From: Candidatus Methylomirabilota bacterium
Lineage (GTDB): Bacteria > Methylomirabilota > Methylomirabilia > Rokubacteriales > CSP1-6
DNA: 62,210 bases
Assembly: GCA_035936835.1 (NCBI GenBank)
Contig: DASYVT010000178.1
Coordinates: 1 to 62,210, forward strand
Direction of reading: 5' to 3'
The stretch's first letter is position 1. Each line of letters starts with the position of its first letter. The notes beneath the pieces were generated by a model. It was not told the origin of the DNA. It searched no databases and saw only the letters and a list, made by a program, of their open reading frames with translations. Both the position numbers and the translations under genes were made by a program. Positions 16,131 to 25,400 of this stretch are shown in pieces.

Positions 16131-17723
16131 ATGGCAGCGTTTATGGAAGTTGAAGCCAAGTATGCGGTAACCGACCCAACCGTGTTCGCCGCCTTGCTCG
16201 AGCTCCAGGCGCTGGGCGGCTATGCGCTCCGCCCCAAGGGCGAGCGACATGTGATCGACCACTACCTGGACACGCCGCACCGTGACCTCCTGCGCGGCGG
16301 CTACGCCTGTCGGCTGCGTGAAGGCGAAGAGGAAGATCGCTGGCTGCTGACCGTCAAAGGATTGGGCAAAGCCGCGGGCGCGGTGCATCAGCGCGAAGAG
16401 CATGAAAGCGAGATCCCGCCGAACGCTCCGCCGGACGATTGGCCGGTCGGCCCTGCGCGCGAGATTGTGACTCGCCTGAGCGACGGGCAACCCCTCGCCG
16501 AGCTGTTGACCCTCCGTCAGCAACGCGCCTGCCGCGCCGTGGAACAAGGCGGTCGAGCCGTCGGCGTGTTCTCGCTCGATACCGTCGAGATCGATCTTGG
16601 CGGCCGCAAGAGGGTCAGCCGCGAGATCGAGATTGAGCTCACGGCGACCGGCACGATGGATGATCTCCGCGCCATCGGCGCCGCACTGGCGCCTTACAAG
16701 CTCAAGGCCCAATCGAAGTCCAAGTTCGAGCGGGCGCTCTCCGAGCTGGACGGCGCGCCGACGAGAGCGGCGACGAGGAAGAAGAAGGCCCCCGGGGTGC
16801 GCGTGGACGAGCCGCTGGTCGAGGCCGGCAGAAAGATCCTGCGCTTCCACTGTGAGCGCATGCTCGCGAACGAGGACGGCACACGCGAGGGCAAGGACAT
16901 CGAGGCCCTCCATCACATGCGCGTCGCCACCCGCCGCCAGCGTGCGGCCTTCCGCATCATCGCGCCCTATCTCAAGCGCAGTGCCATTCGCGACTTTCAG
17001 GATGAATTGCGGGCGGCGGCAGGGTATCTGGGCGCGGTGCGCGACCTCGATGTGCTGATCGAAGCGGCGGAAGGCTATCAGTCGTCATTGGGCGCCGATG
17101 CGGCGGGGACGCTCGAACCGTTGCTCGACGAATGGCGGGGAAAGCGCAGCGCCGCCCGCGATGAGCTGGTGGCGTACCTGAGCGGCGACGACTACCAGGC
17201 GTTCAAAGAGCGTTACGAAGCATTCCTCTCCTCGACCGGGGCAGGGGTGAAAGACGCCGCCCCGGACGACCTGCCCGAGCCGCATCTGGTCCGCCACATC
17301 CTGCCCGTTGAAATCTGGAATCACTACGGCCGGGTGCGGGCCTACGAAACGGTGCTGGGGTGGGCGTCCATCGAAACGATCCATGCCCTGCGGATCGAGG
17401 CGAAGCGCCTGCGATACCTGCTGGAATCCTACAGCGAGGCGCTGGGGCCCGGTGTCGCCGAGGCCGTCGAGGATGTAGTCGGGCTCCAGAATCACACGGG
17501 CGAGCTGCATGACGTGGACGTGACGATCGGCCTGCTTCGTCATTTCCTCATGCACAGCGCGCACGCCTCGGTCAATCCGGCGGTGGCCGCCGCGGTCAAG
17601 GGATACCTGAAGGTCAACGAGGCCCGGCTCCGCGCGTTGCAGCGCGGGATCATGCGGCCGTGGCGGCGAGTAGCCGGCAAGCGTTTTCGGAGCGTGTTGG
17701 CCCGGGCGGTGGCGACCCTCTAG
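16131..17723 (+). CDS. CYTH and CHAD domain-containing protein
   Basis: A 530-residue fusion. Residues ~5-205 are a CYTH triphosphate-tunnel domain with the signature EVEAKYAV (ExExK), the basic strand YACRLREG and REIEIEL. Residues ~225-530 are a CHAD domain (conserved His, alpha-helical) with ALHHMRVATRRQRAAFRI, GAVRDLDVLIE, ALRIEAKRLRYLLE and LQNHTGELHDVDV. CYTH proteins act on triphosphates or inorganic tri/polyphosphate, and CHAD domains bind polyphosphate, so a role at polyphosphate granules is the best inference. ATG 16131 is 90 bases from the divergent TAXI start; an in-frame ATG five codons in is an alternative. No ppk or ppx gene is in the window. Confidence 0.9.
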   Translation: MAAFMEVEAKYAVTDPTVFAALLELQALGGYALRPKGERHVIDHYLDTPHRDLLRGGYACRLREGEEEDRWLLTVKGLGKAAGAVHQREEHESEIPPNAPPDDWPVGPAREIVTRLSDGQPLAELLTLRQQRACRAVEQGGRAVGVFSLDTVEIDLGGRKRVSREIEIELTATGTMDDLRAIGAALAPYKLKAQSKSKFERALSELDGAPTRAATRKKKAPGVRVDEPLVEAGRKILRFHCERMLANEDGTREGKDIEALHHMRVATRRQRAAFRIIAPYLKRSAIRDFQDELRAAAGYLGAVRDLDVLIEAAEGYQSSLGADAAGTLEPLLDEWRGKRSAARDELVAYLSGDDYQAFKERYEAFLSSTGAGVKDAAPDDLPEPHLVRHILPVEIWNHYGRVRAYETVLGWASIETIHALRIEAKRLRYLLESYSEALGPGVAEAVEDVVGLQNHTGELHDVDVTIGLLRHFLMHSAHASVNPAVAAAVKGYLKVNEARLRALQRGIMRPWRRVAGKRFRSVLARAVATL

Positions 17724-17782
17724 ACGGCGGCCCTTCAGACGCCGCGCGACGAAGACGGCGCGAAGTGCTACCATGTCGCGCC

Positions 17783-18826
17783 ATGGCCACCAACGTGATC
17801 CGTGTCGGATTCATCGGCGCTGGGGCCAATACCCGGCTCCACCACCTGCCCAAGCTTCGCGCGCAGCCCGGTGTCGAGCTGGCGGCCGTTGCCAACCGCT
17901 CGAGGGAATCCGGCGAGCGCGTCGCGAAGGAGTTCGGCATCGCCAGGGTCCACGAGGATTGGCGGGAGGTCGTGCGGGCCCCGGACCTCGACGCCATCTG
18001 CATCGGGACCTGGCCCTACATGCACTGCGAGATGACGCTGGCGGCGCTCGAGGCGGGCAAGCACGTGCTCTGCGAGGCCCGCATGGCCATGAACGCGGCC
18101 GAGGGGCGGCGCATGCTCGAGGCATCCCGCAAGGCGCCCCAGCTCGTGGCCCATCTCGTGCCCGCGCCGCACACGCTCGAGACCGACTCGACGCTGCAGT
18201 CCTTGCTCGCCGACGGCTACGTGGGCGAGGTCCTGGCGGTGGAGCTGCACGCGAGCCAGGGGCGCTTCGTCGATTCCGACGGCCCGCTGCATTGGCGCCA
18301 CCAGGTGTCGCTCAGCGGTCACAACATCCTGAACATGGGCATCTGGTACGAAGCCATGATGCGCTGGCTCGGCCCGGCTCGCCGCGTGATGGCGATGACC
18401 AAGATCGCCGTCGCGCGCAGGCGTGACGGTGGCGGCGCCTGGCACGACGTCAAGGTGCCCGATCACGTCGACATCCTCGCGACCTTCAAGCGGGAGGCGG
18501 TCGCCCACATGCGATTCAGCGCCGTGACTGGGTTGGCGCCGGCCGCCGGGGTGTGGATCTTCGGGAGCGAGGGCACGCTGCATCTCGAGGCGGACGCCAA
18601 GCGCCTCTCGGGCGGGAAGCGCGGCGACAAGGAGCTGCGCGAGATCCCGATCCCCACGGTGCGGCGGGTCGGCTGGCGCGTCGAGGAGGAATTCGTCAAC
18701 ACGATTCGGGGTCGCGAGAAGATCACGCGCACCAACTTCGAAGACGGCGTCCGCTACATGGAGTTCACGGACGCGGTGACCCGGAGCGCCGCCGAGGGCC
18801 AGGCTGTCGACGTCGCCGAGCTGTGA
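17783..18826 (+). CDS. Gfo/Idh/MocA family oxidoreductase
   Basis: A 347-residue NAD(P)-dependent sugar/inositol-type dehydrogenase. IRVGFIGAGANTRLHHLPKL is the Rossmann GxGxxxxxH-type entry, and ICIGTWPYMHCEMTLAALEAGKHVLCEARMAM contains the usual ...H...AL.AGKHVxCEKP segment. Here the family's catalytic EKP is replaced by EAR, so the lysine thought to assist catalysis is missing. The C-terminal alpha/beta domain is intact. The start ATG 17783 lies eight bases after a TACCAT box. It runs in the same direction as the Ldh and HpaI-aldolase genes, suggesting a shared sugar-acid pathway. Confidence 0.83.
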   Translation: MATNVIRVGFIGAGANTRLHHLPKLRAQPGVELAAVANRSRESGERVAKEFGIARVHEDWREVVRAPDLDAICIGTWPYMHCEMTLAALEAGKHVLCEARMAMNAAEGRRMLEASRKAPQLVAHLVPAPHTLETDSTLQSLLADGYVGEVLAVELHASQGRFVDSDGPLHWRHQVSLSGHNILNMGIWYEAMMRWLGPARRVMAMTKIAVARRRDGGGAWHDVKVPDHVDILATFKREAVAHMRFSAVTGLAPAAGVWIFGSEGTLHLEADAKRLSGGKRGDKELREIPIPTVRRVGWRVEEEFVNTIRGREKITRTNFEDGVRYMEFTDAVTRSAAEGQAVDVAEL

Positions 18827-18843
18827 CCCACAGGACGGGCCGG

Positions 18844-18877
18844 TAGGGTCGGGGGCCATGCCGGTAGGATAGGGACC
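18844..18877 (+). repeat. Duplicated promoter-start block before the Ldh gene
   Basis: GCCGGTAGGGTCGGGGGCCATG (ending 18860) is followed directly by CCGGTAGGATAGGGACCATG (ending 18880): two imperfect copies of a ~20-base unit. Each holds a TAGGxT box 7-8 bases before an ATG. The second ATG is the gene start; the first (18858) is not in frame with it. Confidence 0.5.
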
Positions 18878-19975
18878 ATGGAGACACCGATGCGAGTTCT
18901 TCCGCAACAGATCCGCCAGCAGCTCAGCTCGGTCCTGCGCGCCTGGGGTATGTCGGACGCCCACGCCGACACCACGGCCGAGATGATGCTCGAGACCGAC
19001 CTTCGGGGCGTCGATTCGCACGGCATCTCGATGCTACCGACGTACGACCGCGAGTTCCGCAGCGGCCGGCTCAACATGCGCCCGATGTTCAAAACCGTTC
19101 GCGAGGGGCCGGCGATGGCGCTGATCGACGCCGACGCGTCGCTCGGCCATCCGGTTTCGGTGCACGCGATGAACCTCGCCGTTGACAAGTGCCGCGACAC
19201 CGGCGTGGCCGTGGTGTCCGTGTTCAACTCGCATCACTTTGGCGCGGCCGGCTGCTACTCGCGGATCGCGGCCGATCGCGGCGTGATCGGCATGGTCACC
19301 GCGTCCACCCGGGGCGTGACGCTGGTGCCGACGTTCGCGGCCGAGCCCGTCATGGGAACCAATCCCCTCGCGTTCGCGGCCCCGGCCCGGCGCAATCCGC
19401 CGTTCGAGCTCGACATGGCGACCACCACCGTCGCCGCCGGCAAGGTCAAGGTGTACAAGCTGAACCATCGGCCGCTGCCGCCGGGCTGGGTGGTCGACGG
19501 GAGCGGCCAGCCCGTCACCGACTCGGAGGAGGCGTTCCGCCACGTCTTCGAGCGGCCGGAGGGCGGCATCACGCCGCTCGGCGGCGCGCGCGCGGTCGGC
19601 GGCCACAAGGGCTACGGCCTCGCGGTGATGGTGCACATCCTCGGCGGCGCGCTCTCGGGCGCCTCGTTCTCGCCGATCCGCAACCGCACGCAGGGGCCGT
19701 CGGATCCGCACAACATCGGCCACTTCTTCATGGCGATCGATCCCCGCGCCTTCCGCCCAGACGGCCTATTCGAGGAGGACCTCGACCAGGTCATCGACGT
19801 GCTCCACAACGCGAAGCCGGCCGATCCCGCCCAGCCCGTGCTCGTGGCCGGGGACCCGGAGATGGCGACACGGCGCGAGCGGCTCCAGCACGGCGTGCCG
19901 ATCCCCGACGACCTGATGGAACAGCTCCGGGCGGTGGCGAAGAGCGCCGGCGTGCCCTTCGTCCTCGCGCCCTAG
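18878..19975 (+). CDS. Ldh family oxidoreductase (malate/L-lactate/ureidoglycolate dehydrogenase type)
   Basis: A 365-residue NAD(P)H-dependent keto-acid reductase of the YlbC/MdhA family (PF02615). Family segments: LETDLRGVDSHGISML with the substrate-binding R-x-x-DSHG, VVSVFNSHHFGAAGCY with the catalytic His, MGTNPLAFAAP, LDMATTTVAAGKV and GHKGYGLAVMV. Substrates in the family include malate, ureidoglycolate, delta1-piperideine-2-carboxylate and 2-keto-gluconate-type compounds. The next gene, 14 bases downstream, is an HpaI-type aldolase, consistent with reduction or oxidation of a hydroxy-keto acid before cleavage. Start ATG 18878; an in-frame ATG four codons on is also possible. Confidence 0.88.
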   Translation: METPMRVLPQQIRQQLSSVLRAWGMSDAHADTTAEMMLETDLRGVDSHGISMLPTYDREFRSGRLNMRPMFKTVREGPAMALIDADASLGHPVSVHAMNLAVDKCRDTGVAVVSVFNSHHFGAAGCYSRIAADRGVIGMVTASTRGVTLVPTFAAEPVMGTNPLAFAAPARRNPPFELDMATTTVAAGKVKVYKLNHRPLPPGWVVDGSGQPVTDSEEAFRHVFERPEGGITPLGGARAVGGHKGYGLAVMVHILGGALSGASFSPIRNRTQGPSDPHNIGHFFMAIDPRAFRPDGLFEEDLDQVIDVLHNAKPADPAQPVLVAGDPEMATRRERLQHGVPIPDDLMEQLRAVAKSAGVPFVLAP

Positions 19976-19989
19976 CGGAGGCGGTACCG

Positions 19990-20778
19990 ATGAACGAGAA
20001 CGCTTACCGGGCTCGCGCCGAGCGTGGGGAAGTCCAGATCGGGACGTGGGTGACCATGATCCGGACCCCCGCGGTGCTGACGCTGCTCCGGGCCTCGGGG
20101 CTGGACTTCGCCCGGGTCGACATGGAGCACTCGCCGTTCTCCATGGAGACGGTCGCCGACATGGCGACCCTGGCGCGCGCGCTCGACTTCCCGCTGGTGG
20201 TCCGGCCGCCCGAGGGCAACCGCGAGTGGATCACGCGGCTGCTCGACGCCGGCGTGTGGAACCTGCATGTCCCGCAGGTCGACACGCCCGAACAGGCGGC
20301 CGCGGTCGCCGCGTGCTGCCGGTACGCTCCGCTGGGCGCGCGGGGCATGTACGGCTTCGGCCCCCACACCGAGTACCGGACACTGCCGCCGGCCGAGCAC
20401 ATGGCCGCCGCGAATGCCCGCGCGCACGTCACGATCATGCTCGAGACCAAGGCTGCCTTCGAGCGCCTCGACGAGATCGCGTCGATCCCGGGCATCGACG
20501 CGCTGACGATCGGGCCGACCGACCTGGCCCAGGACCTGGGAGTACTCGGCACGCACGCTCAGCGGGAGGTGCTGGACGAGCACCGCCGCCGGCTCGTGGC
20601 GGCCGCGCGCAAGCACGGCAAGGCGGTGGCGATGGTGACCGACAGCGTGGAGGGTGTGCGCCAGATGATCGCGGTCGGCGCCACCATCATCAACTACGGG
20701 TCGGACGCGGGCGTGCTCCGGTCCGGCTACGCCTCAGTAGTAGAAGAGATCCGCCGCGCTCTTCCCACCGCCCGCTAG
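19990..20778 (+). CDS. HpcH/HpaI family aldolase
   Basis: A 262-residue class II aldolase of the 2-keto-3-deoxy-acid/HpaI/citrate-lyase-beta family, cleaving a keto-acid to pyruvate and an aldehyde. Markers are GTWVTMIRTPAVLTLL, FARVDMEHSPF (metal/pyruvate loop with Glu), WITRLLDAGVWNLHVPQVDTPEQA, RGMYGFGP (active-site Arg-Gly), IMLETKAAFE and LTIGPTDLAQDLG. Start ATG 19990 follows GGAGGCGGTACCG. It is the third gene of the Gfo-Ldh-aldolase run. A dispersed stem-loop element starts 20 bases after its stop. Confidence 0.9.
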   Translation: MNENAYRARAERGEVQIGTWVTMIRTPAVLTLLRASGLDFARVDMEHSPFSMETVADMATLARALDFPLVVRPPEGNREWITRLLDAGVWNLHVPQVDTPEQAAAVAACCRYAPLGARGMYGFGPHTEYRTLPPAEHMAAANARAHVTIMLETKAAFERLDEIASIPGIDALTIGPTDLAQDLGVLGTHAQREVLDEHRRRLVAAARKHGKAVAMVTDSVEGVRQMIAVGATIINYGSDAGVLRSGYASVVEEIRRALPTAR

Positions 20779-20797
20779 AAAACGGCAGGGCGTCGAG

Positions 20798-20898
20798 AAG
20801 GGTCCAGATGCGAGGCGCCGCCCGAAGGCCGCAGGCGAGGCGTAGCCCGGCTACGTTGAGCCTGGGGCTGAGGGCGGCAACGAAGCAGATGGGCCCTT
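20798..20898. repeat. Palindromic stem-loop element, copy A
   Basis: A 101-base imperfect inverted repeat: AAGGGTCCAGATGCGAGGC at the left and GCAACGAAGCAGATGGGCCCTT at the right. In the middle is a perfect CGTAGC-CCG-GCTACG hairpin (20841-20855). It fills the gap between the convergent aldolase and HD-domain genes. Read on the minus strand, it shares four submotifs with the element between nuoB and nuoC. Confidence 0.65.
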
Positions 20899-20910
20899 AT
20901 CGGCGCCCGA

Positions 20911-21660
20911 CTACAGGTACTTGGTTGGGGCGATGATCGTGCGCCACATGTGCGCCGTCGGGCTGCCGTCGAAGCCCAACCCTTCCTTCGGCTGCCTGAA
21001 GTTCCGGCCCACGATGTCCGTGAATTCCTCGAGACGCACCTGCACGGTGGGATCGAACGAGTAGAGGTCGTTGACGCAGATCAGGCGCGACGTCATGTAC
21101 CACTTGTGCTCGCGCGCTTCCCGGTGGGCCCGCTTGATATAGGGCTCGGGCTTGTAGTCCGGGCCGAACAGCTTGACGTACATGTCCGGGTAGCGGTACC
21201 CGACGGACTCGTCGGCGAAGAACCGCAGTGCCTGGTGATACCGGATGGCCCAGCTGATCTCTTCGTCCACGTAGGGCTCGAGAAGCTGGGCGGCCCAGTA
21301 GCCGTGGTCGCTGCGGATGAACCCGGCGATAGCGATGTCGTGCAGGAGGCAGGCGAGGATGATCTTTTCGCTTGCCCCGCTCTTCTGCGCGAGCCGCGCG
21401 CTCTGCATGAGGTGGTTGGCGGGCGCGAACCGGCACTTGAAGAAGTCGAGCAGGGTCGGCTTGTCGGGCATGCGGGGCAGGCGCGGGTCGGGCCCCATCA
21501 TGTAAAGCTTGCCCCGGTCCGGGGGCCGCGGGACCGGCTTCGTGGGATCCTGCTCGCCGGAGGTGAAGAGCACGGACTTTACGACGACGCGATCGAGCTC
21601 CTCGCTCATCGCCCGCTCGGCCGCCTCCGCCCGCTCAAGCGTCGTCATCGCGCCGATCAT
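20911..21660 (-). CDS. HD domain-containing protein
   Basis: A 249-residue protein with an HD metal-dependent phosphohydrolase-like core. HLMQSARLAQK supplies the first His, ILACLLHDIAIAGF the HD doublet, RSDHGYWAAQLL a further His, and YHQAL another. This order fits HD-superfamily phosphohydrolases or the related oxygenases (myo-inositol-oxygenase-like fold), and the sequence does not decide between them. The C-terminal ~90 residues (KPEPYIKRAHREAREHKWYMTSRLICVNDLY...) are well ordered but not recognised. Start ATG 21660; a second in-frame ATG at 21648 is possible and neither has a clear SD. Divergent from the ABC exporter gene. Confidence 0.65.
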   Translation of the reverse strand: MIGAMTTLERAEAAERAMSEELDRVVVKSVLFTSGEQDPTKPVPRPPDRGKLYMMGPDPRLPRMPDKPTLLDFFKCRFAPANHLMQSARLAQKSGASEKIILACLLHDIAIAGFIRSDHGYWAAQLLEPYVDEEISWAIRYHQALRFFADESVGYRYPDMYVKLFGPDYKPEPYIKRAHREAREHKWYMTSRLICVNDLYSFDPTVQVRLEEFTDIVGRNFRQPKEGLGFDGSPTAHMWRTIIAPTKYL

Positions 21661-21784
21661 CGGTCACATGGCCGCTCGCTGTCAAGTTCCGGGGCGGCCG
21701 GCTGCAGAGGCCCGCACGCAGCAGGCCTCGGCGTCCCGGGCGCCCCGCCGGCGTCGTCTCGGTGTATCTTGGTGGGACTCGCCC

Positions 21785-24700
21785 ATGTACCTCGACCGCC
21801 GACTCTGGGCATTCACGCGCGGCGTCCGGCTGCGCATCGCGGGCACCGTGCTGCTCGGCCTCCTGGCCGTCGGGACCGGGATCGCGCGCCTTGCGCTCTT
21901 CGGATGGCTCCTCGGCCGCGTCATCGCGGGCGACTCGCTGCGCTCGTTCCTGCCGCTCATGGCGCTGGCGGCGGCCGCGGTCGTGCTCCGGGGCGCCCTC
22001 GACTACTGGCGCGCCATGGCGGCGCACCGCACCGCCGCGCGCGTGCAGACCTGGCTCCGCCAGGCCATCTACGAGCGCGTCACCGCGCTGGGCCCCGCCC
22101 ACTTCACCCGCTCCCGCACCGGCGACGTCATCCTTTCGATGGTGGAAGGCGTCCAGCAGCTCGAGGTCTACTTCGGCCAATATCTCCCGCAGCTCGCCGT
22201 CGCCGCGCTGACGCCGCCGCTCATCTTCGGCTTCGTCGCCTTCGTGGACCTGCCCATCGCGCTGGTCCTGCTCGCGGCCGCGGTGGTGACGCTGATCGCG
22301 CCGTCCCTCTGGCACCGCAAGGACAGCCGGCAGAGCCTAGCGCGCCAGAAAGCCTATGCCGCCTTCGGCGCGGAGTTCCTCGACTCCGTCCAGGGGCTGG
22401 CCACGCTCAAAGCCTTCGGCCAGAGCAGCTCGCGCGGGCGCCTGCTCGAAGAGAAGGGCACTGCCCTCTTCCACACGACTATGGGATTGCTCGGGGCGAA
22501 CACGTTTGCCCGCGGCATCACCGACACGGGCATGGCCGTGGGCGCGGCGGCGGCGCTGGGGCTCGGCGCCTGGCGAGTCCAGGCGGGAGAGATGAGTCTC
22601 ACCGCGCTCCTGGTCATCCTGATGCTGGGCATCGAGGTGTTCCGCCCGCTCCGCGAGCTCCGCGTCGTTCTCCATCAGGGCATGCTCGGCCTCTCCGCCG
22701 CGGGCGGCATCATCGAGATCCTCGAGGCCGAGCCTCTGGTCCGCGACCGCGAGACGCCGCTCTGCGACGCGGCATCGCTCGCGCCCGCCGTGACCTTCGA
22801 GGGCGTGACGTTTTCCTATCCCGGCGGCCGCCGCGCGGCGCACCTCGGCCTCTCCTTCGAGGTCACGGCCGGCGAGCGCGTCGGGATCGTGGGGCCCAGC
22901 GGCGCGGGCAAGTCCACCATCGCCCGGCTGCTCCTCCGCTTCTATGACCCGGAGCGCGGCCGCGTCACGATCGGCGGCCGCGACCTCCGTGACCTGACGC
23001 TGGATCAGCTCCGCGGCCTCATCGCGGTGGTGAGCCAGGACACCTATCTCTTCCACGGCACCGTCGAGCAGAACCTCCGGATGGGCAAGCCCGACGCCAC
23101 GCCGGAGGAGCTCCGGGCCGCCGCCCGCGCGGCCAACGCGGAGGAGTTCATCACGCGGCTGCCGCAGGGCTACGACACCGTCGTGGGCGAGCGCGGCATC
23201 CGGCTGTCCGGCGGCCAGCGCCAGCGCATCGCGATCGCGCGGGCCCTCCTGCGCGACGCGCCGATCCTCATCCTGGACGAAGCGCTCTCCGCGGTGGATG
23301 CCGAGAGCGAAGCGGTGATCCAGGAGGCGCTCGACCGACTCATGGAAGGTCGGACCACGCTGATCTTCGCGCACAGGCTCTCGAGCGTGATCGGCGCCGA
23401 CCGGATCCTCGTCCTCGACGACGGGCGCGTAGTCGAGAGCGGCGGGCATGCGGAGCTGATGGGCCGGGGCGGCGCGTACCACCGGTTGATGGCCGCGCAG
23501 GCCCAGGATGGCGCCGGCCGCGCCGCGGCCCCCGCCGCGCCGGGCCTCGAGCCCGAGCCGGACGCCTTCGAGGTCGAGCCGCCGGCGTCCGCCGCTGCTG
23601 ATCCTGAAACCGTGGATGCCATCGTCCGGGCCGAGGGGATGGGCTGGCCCCAGCTGATCCGCGTCCTGCTCGGCATGGTCGCCGGGTACCGCGCCCGCCT
23701 CGTGCTCACATTCCTGCTCGGCGTCGCCCGGGTCGTCGCGCTGATCGGCGTCGGTGTGCTGAGCGCGCTGATCGTCCGCGCGGTGAAGAACGGCATGCCC
23801 TTCGGCCGGCTGCTGGTCGCCCTCGCGCTGGCGGCGCCGCTGGCGGGGCTCCTGCACTGGCTCGAGTCATGGCTGGCCCACGACATGGCGTATCGCCTGC
23901 TGAACGACATGCGTCTCGACATCTTCCGGAAGCTCGACGCGCTCGCGCCCGCGTACTTCACGCGCCGGCGCACAGGCGACCTCGTCGGCGTCGCCACGCA
24001 CGACGTCGAGCTGATCGAGTATTTCTTCGCCCACACCATCACGCCCGCCTTCGTCGCCGTGCTGGTGCCCTTGGGCGTTCTCGTCACGCTCGCGGCCTTC
24101 GGCTGGCCGATGGCGCTGGCGCTGCTTCCGTTCCTGGCCTGGGCCGCGCTGACGCCCGTGCTCGCCCGCTCCCGCATCGACAGGCTCGGCTCGCGGGCGC
24201 GCGAGGTGTCGGGAGACCTGACGGCCCACGCCGTGGATTCGGTGCAGGGACTGGGCGAGATCGTCGCCTTCCGGCACGTGCGCGCGAGGGGGGAGGAGTT
24301 CGGGGCCAAGGCGCTGGAGTACCTCCGGGTGCGCATGCCGTTTCTCCACGACCTGACCTTACAGACCTCTTTCCAGGAAGTGGCCACCGGGTTCGGCGGG
24401 CTCGCGGTCGTGGGCGCGGGCGCGGCGCTGGTGGCCGCCGGCCGGCTCGACAGCGCCCTCGTCCCGCTCCTCACGCTGCTCGCCCTGTCCGCGTTCGTGC
24501 CGGTCTGGGAGATCGCCCAGGTGAGCCGTCAGCTCGCCGATACCCTGGGCGCGGCGCGGCGCGTCCACGCGGTGCACGCTGAGCCTACACCCGTGACCGA
24601 CGGCGTCGGCGTGCGCGTGGGAAGTGCCGTGTCGGGCGGCCCGGCCCTCGAGATGTCGCTGGTGAGCTTCACCTATCCGGGCCGCCGCCGGCGCGCCCTC

Positions 24701-25387
24701 AGCGAAGTATCGTTCGCGGTGCCGCGCGGGAGCACGGTGGCGCTCGTCGGGCCCTCGGGCGCGGGCAAGACCACGGTCGCCAGCCTCTTCCTCAGGTTCT
24801 GGGATCCCGACGAGGGCGCAGTCCGGCTGGACGGTCACGACCTGCGAGAGTACCGGCTCGACGACCTCCGCCACCGCATCGCTCTCGTGGCGCAGGACAC
24901 CTACCTCTTCAACGACACGCTGCGGAATAATGTCTTGCTCGCGCGCCCCGAGGCGACGGAAGCCCTAGTGGCGGCGGCGGTGGAGCAGGCCGCGCTGACC
25001 GAGTTCCTGGCCGGCCTGCCCGACGGGCTCGACACCGTCGTGGGCGAGCGCGGCGCGCAGCTCTCGGGCGGCCAGCGGCAGCGCGTGGCCATCGCGCGCG
25101 CCTTCCTCAAGGACGCGCCCATCCTGATCCTCGACGAGGCGACCTCGCACTTGGACGCGGTCAGCGAGCAGGCGGTCCGCGGCGCCCTGGATCTCCTCGC
25201 TCGCAGCCGGACTACGTTGGTGATCGCACACCGGCTCTCCACGGTGCGCAACGCCGACCGGATCATCGTGCTCGAGGACGGGCGCGTGGCGGAGACCGGC
25301 AGCCATCGCGAGCTGCTGGACAAGGGCGGGCTCTACGCGCATCTCGTCTCGCGCCAGCTCGCCAGCGCCTCCGGCGCGCCCGACTGA
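21785..25387 (+). CDS. Fused double ABC exporter (TMD-NBD-TMD-NBD)
   Basis: A single 1200-residue polypeptide with two ABC half-exporters in tandem. TMD1 covers residues ~15-320. NBD1 has Walker A GPSGAGKST (~370), signature LSGGQRQR (~474) and Walker B ILILDEALSAVD (~495). A Pro/Ala/Glu linker (~575-615) follows. TMD2 covers ~635-910, and NBD2 has Walker A GPSGAGKTT (~988), signature LSGGQRQR (~1093) and ILILDEATSHLD. Both halves have complete ATPase motifs, so it can work as a full transporter without a partner. Bacterial exporters are usually two half-size genes; this covalent fusion resembles the CydDC/multidrug exporter order. The Walker-B-following Glu is present in both halves. Start ATG 21785 chosen where homology begins. 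Substrate unknown. Confidence 0.9.
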   Translation: MYLDRRLWAFTRGVRLRIAGTVLLGLLAVGTGIARLALFGWLLGRVIAGDSLRSFLPLMALAAAAVVLRGALDYWRAMAAHRTAARVQTWLRQAIYERVTALGPAHFTRSRTGDVILSMVEGVQQLEVYFGQYLPQLAVAALTPPLIFGFVAFVDLPIALVLLAAAVVTLIAPSLWHRKDSRQSLARQKAYAAFGAEFLDSVQGLATLKAFGQSSSRGRLLEEKGTALFHTTMGLLGANTFARGITDTGMAVGAAAALGLGAWRVQAGEMSLTALLVILMLGIEVFRPLRELRVVLHQGMLGLSAAGGIIEILEAEPLVRDRETPLCDAASLAPAVTFEGVTFSYPGGRRAAHLGLSFEVTAGERVGIVGPSGAGKSTIARLLLRFYDPERGRVTIGGRDLRDLTLDQLRGLIAVVSQDTYLFHGTVEQNLRMGKPDATPEELRAAARAANAEEFITRLPQGYDTVVGERGIRLSGGQRQRIAIARALLRDAPILILDEALSAVDAESEAVIQEALDRLMEGRTTLIFAHRLSSVIGADRILVLDDGRVVESGGHAELMGRGGAYHRLMAAQAQDGAGRAAAPAAPGLEPEPDAFEVEPPASAAADPETVDAIVRAEGMGWPQLIRVLLGMVAGYRARLVLTFLLGVARVVALIGVGVLSALIVRAVKNGMPFGRLLVALALAAPLAGLLHWLESWLAHDMAYRLLNDMRLDIFRKLDALAPAYFTRRRTGDLVGVATHDVELIEYFFAHTITPAFVAVLVPLGVLVTLAAFGWPMALALLPFLAWAALTPVLARSRIDRLGSRAREVSGDLTAHAVDSVQGLGEIVAFRHVRARGEEFGAKALEYLRVRMPFLHDLTLQTSFQEVATGFGGLAVVGAGAALVAAGRLDSALVPLLTLLALSAFVPVWEIAQVSRQLADTLGAARRVHAVHAEPTPVTDGVGVRVGSAVSGGPALEMSLVSFTYPGRRRRALSEVSFAVPRGSTVALVGPSGAGKTTVASLFLRFWDPDEGAVRLDGHDLREYRLDDLRHRIALVAQDTYLFNDTLRNNVLLARPEATEALVAAAVEQAALTEFLAGLPDGLDTVVGERGAQLSGGQRQRVAIARAFLKDAPILILDEATSHLDAVSEQAVRGALDLLARSRTTLVIAHRLSTVRNADRIIVLEDGRVAETGSHRELLDKGGLYAHLVSRQLASASGAPD

Positions 25388-25400
25388 CGCGATGGCCTTT

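Noticed and set aside
16041-16916. N-terminal extension of the TAXI gene to 16916
   Set aside because: The extension is antisense to the CYTH-CHAD gene and has no family similarity; MRSFWSQDT at 16040 gives a normal anchor.
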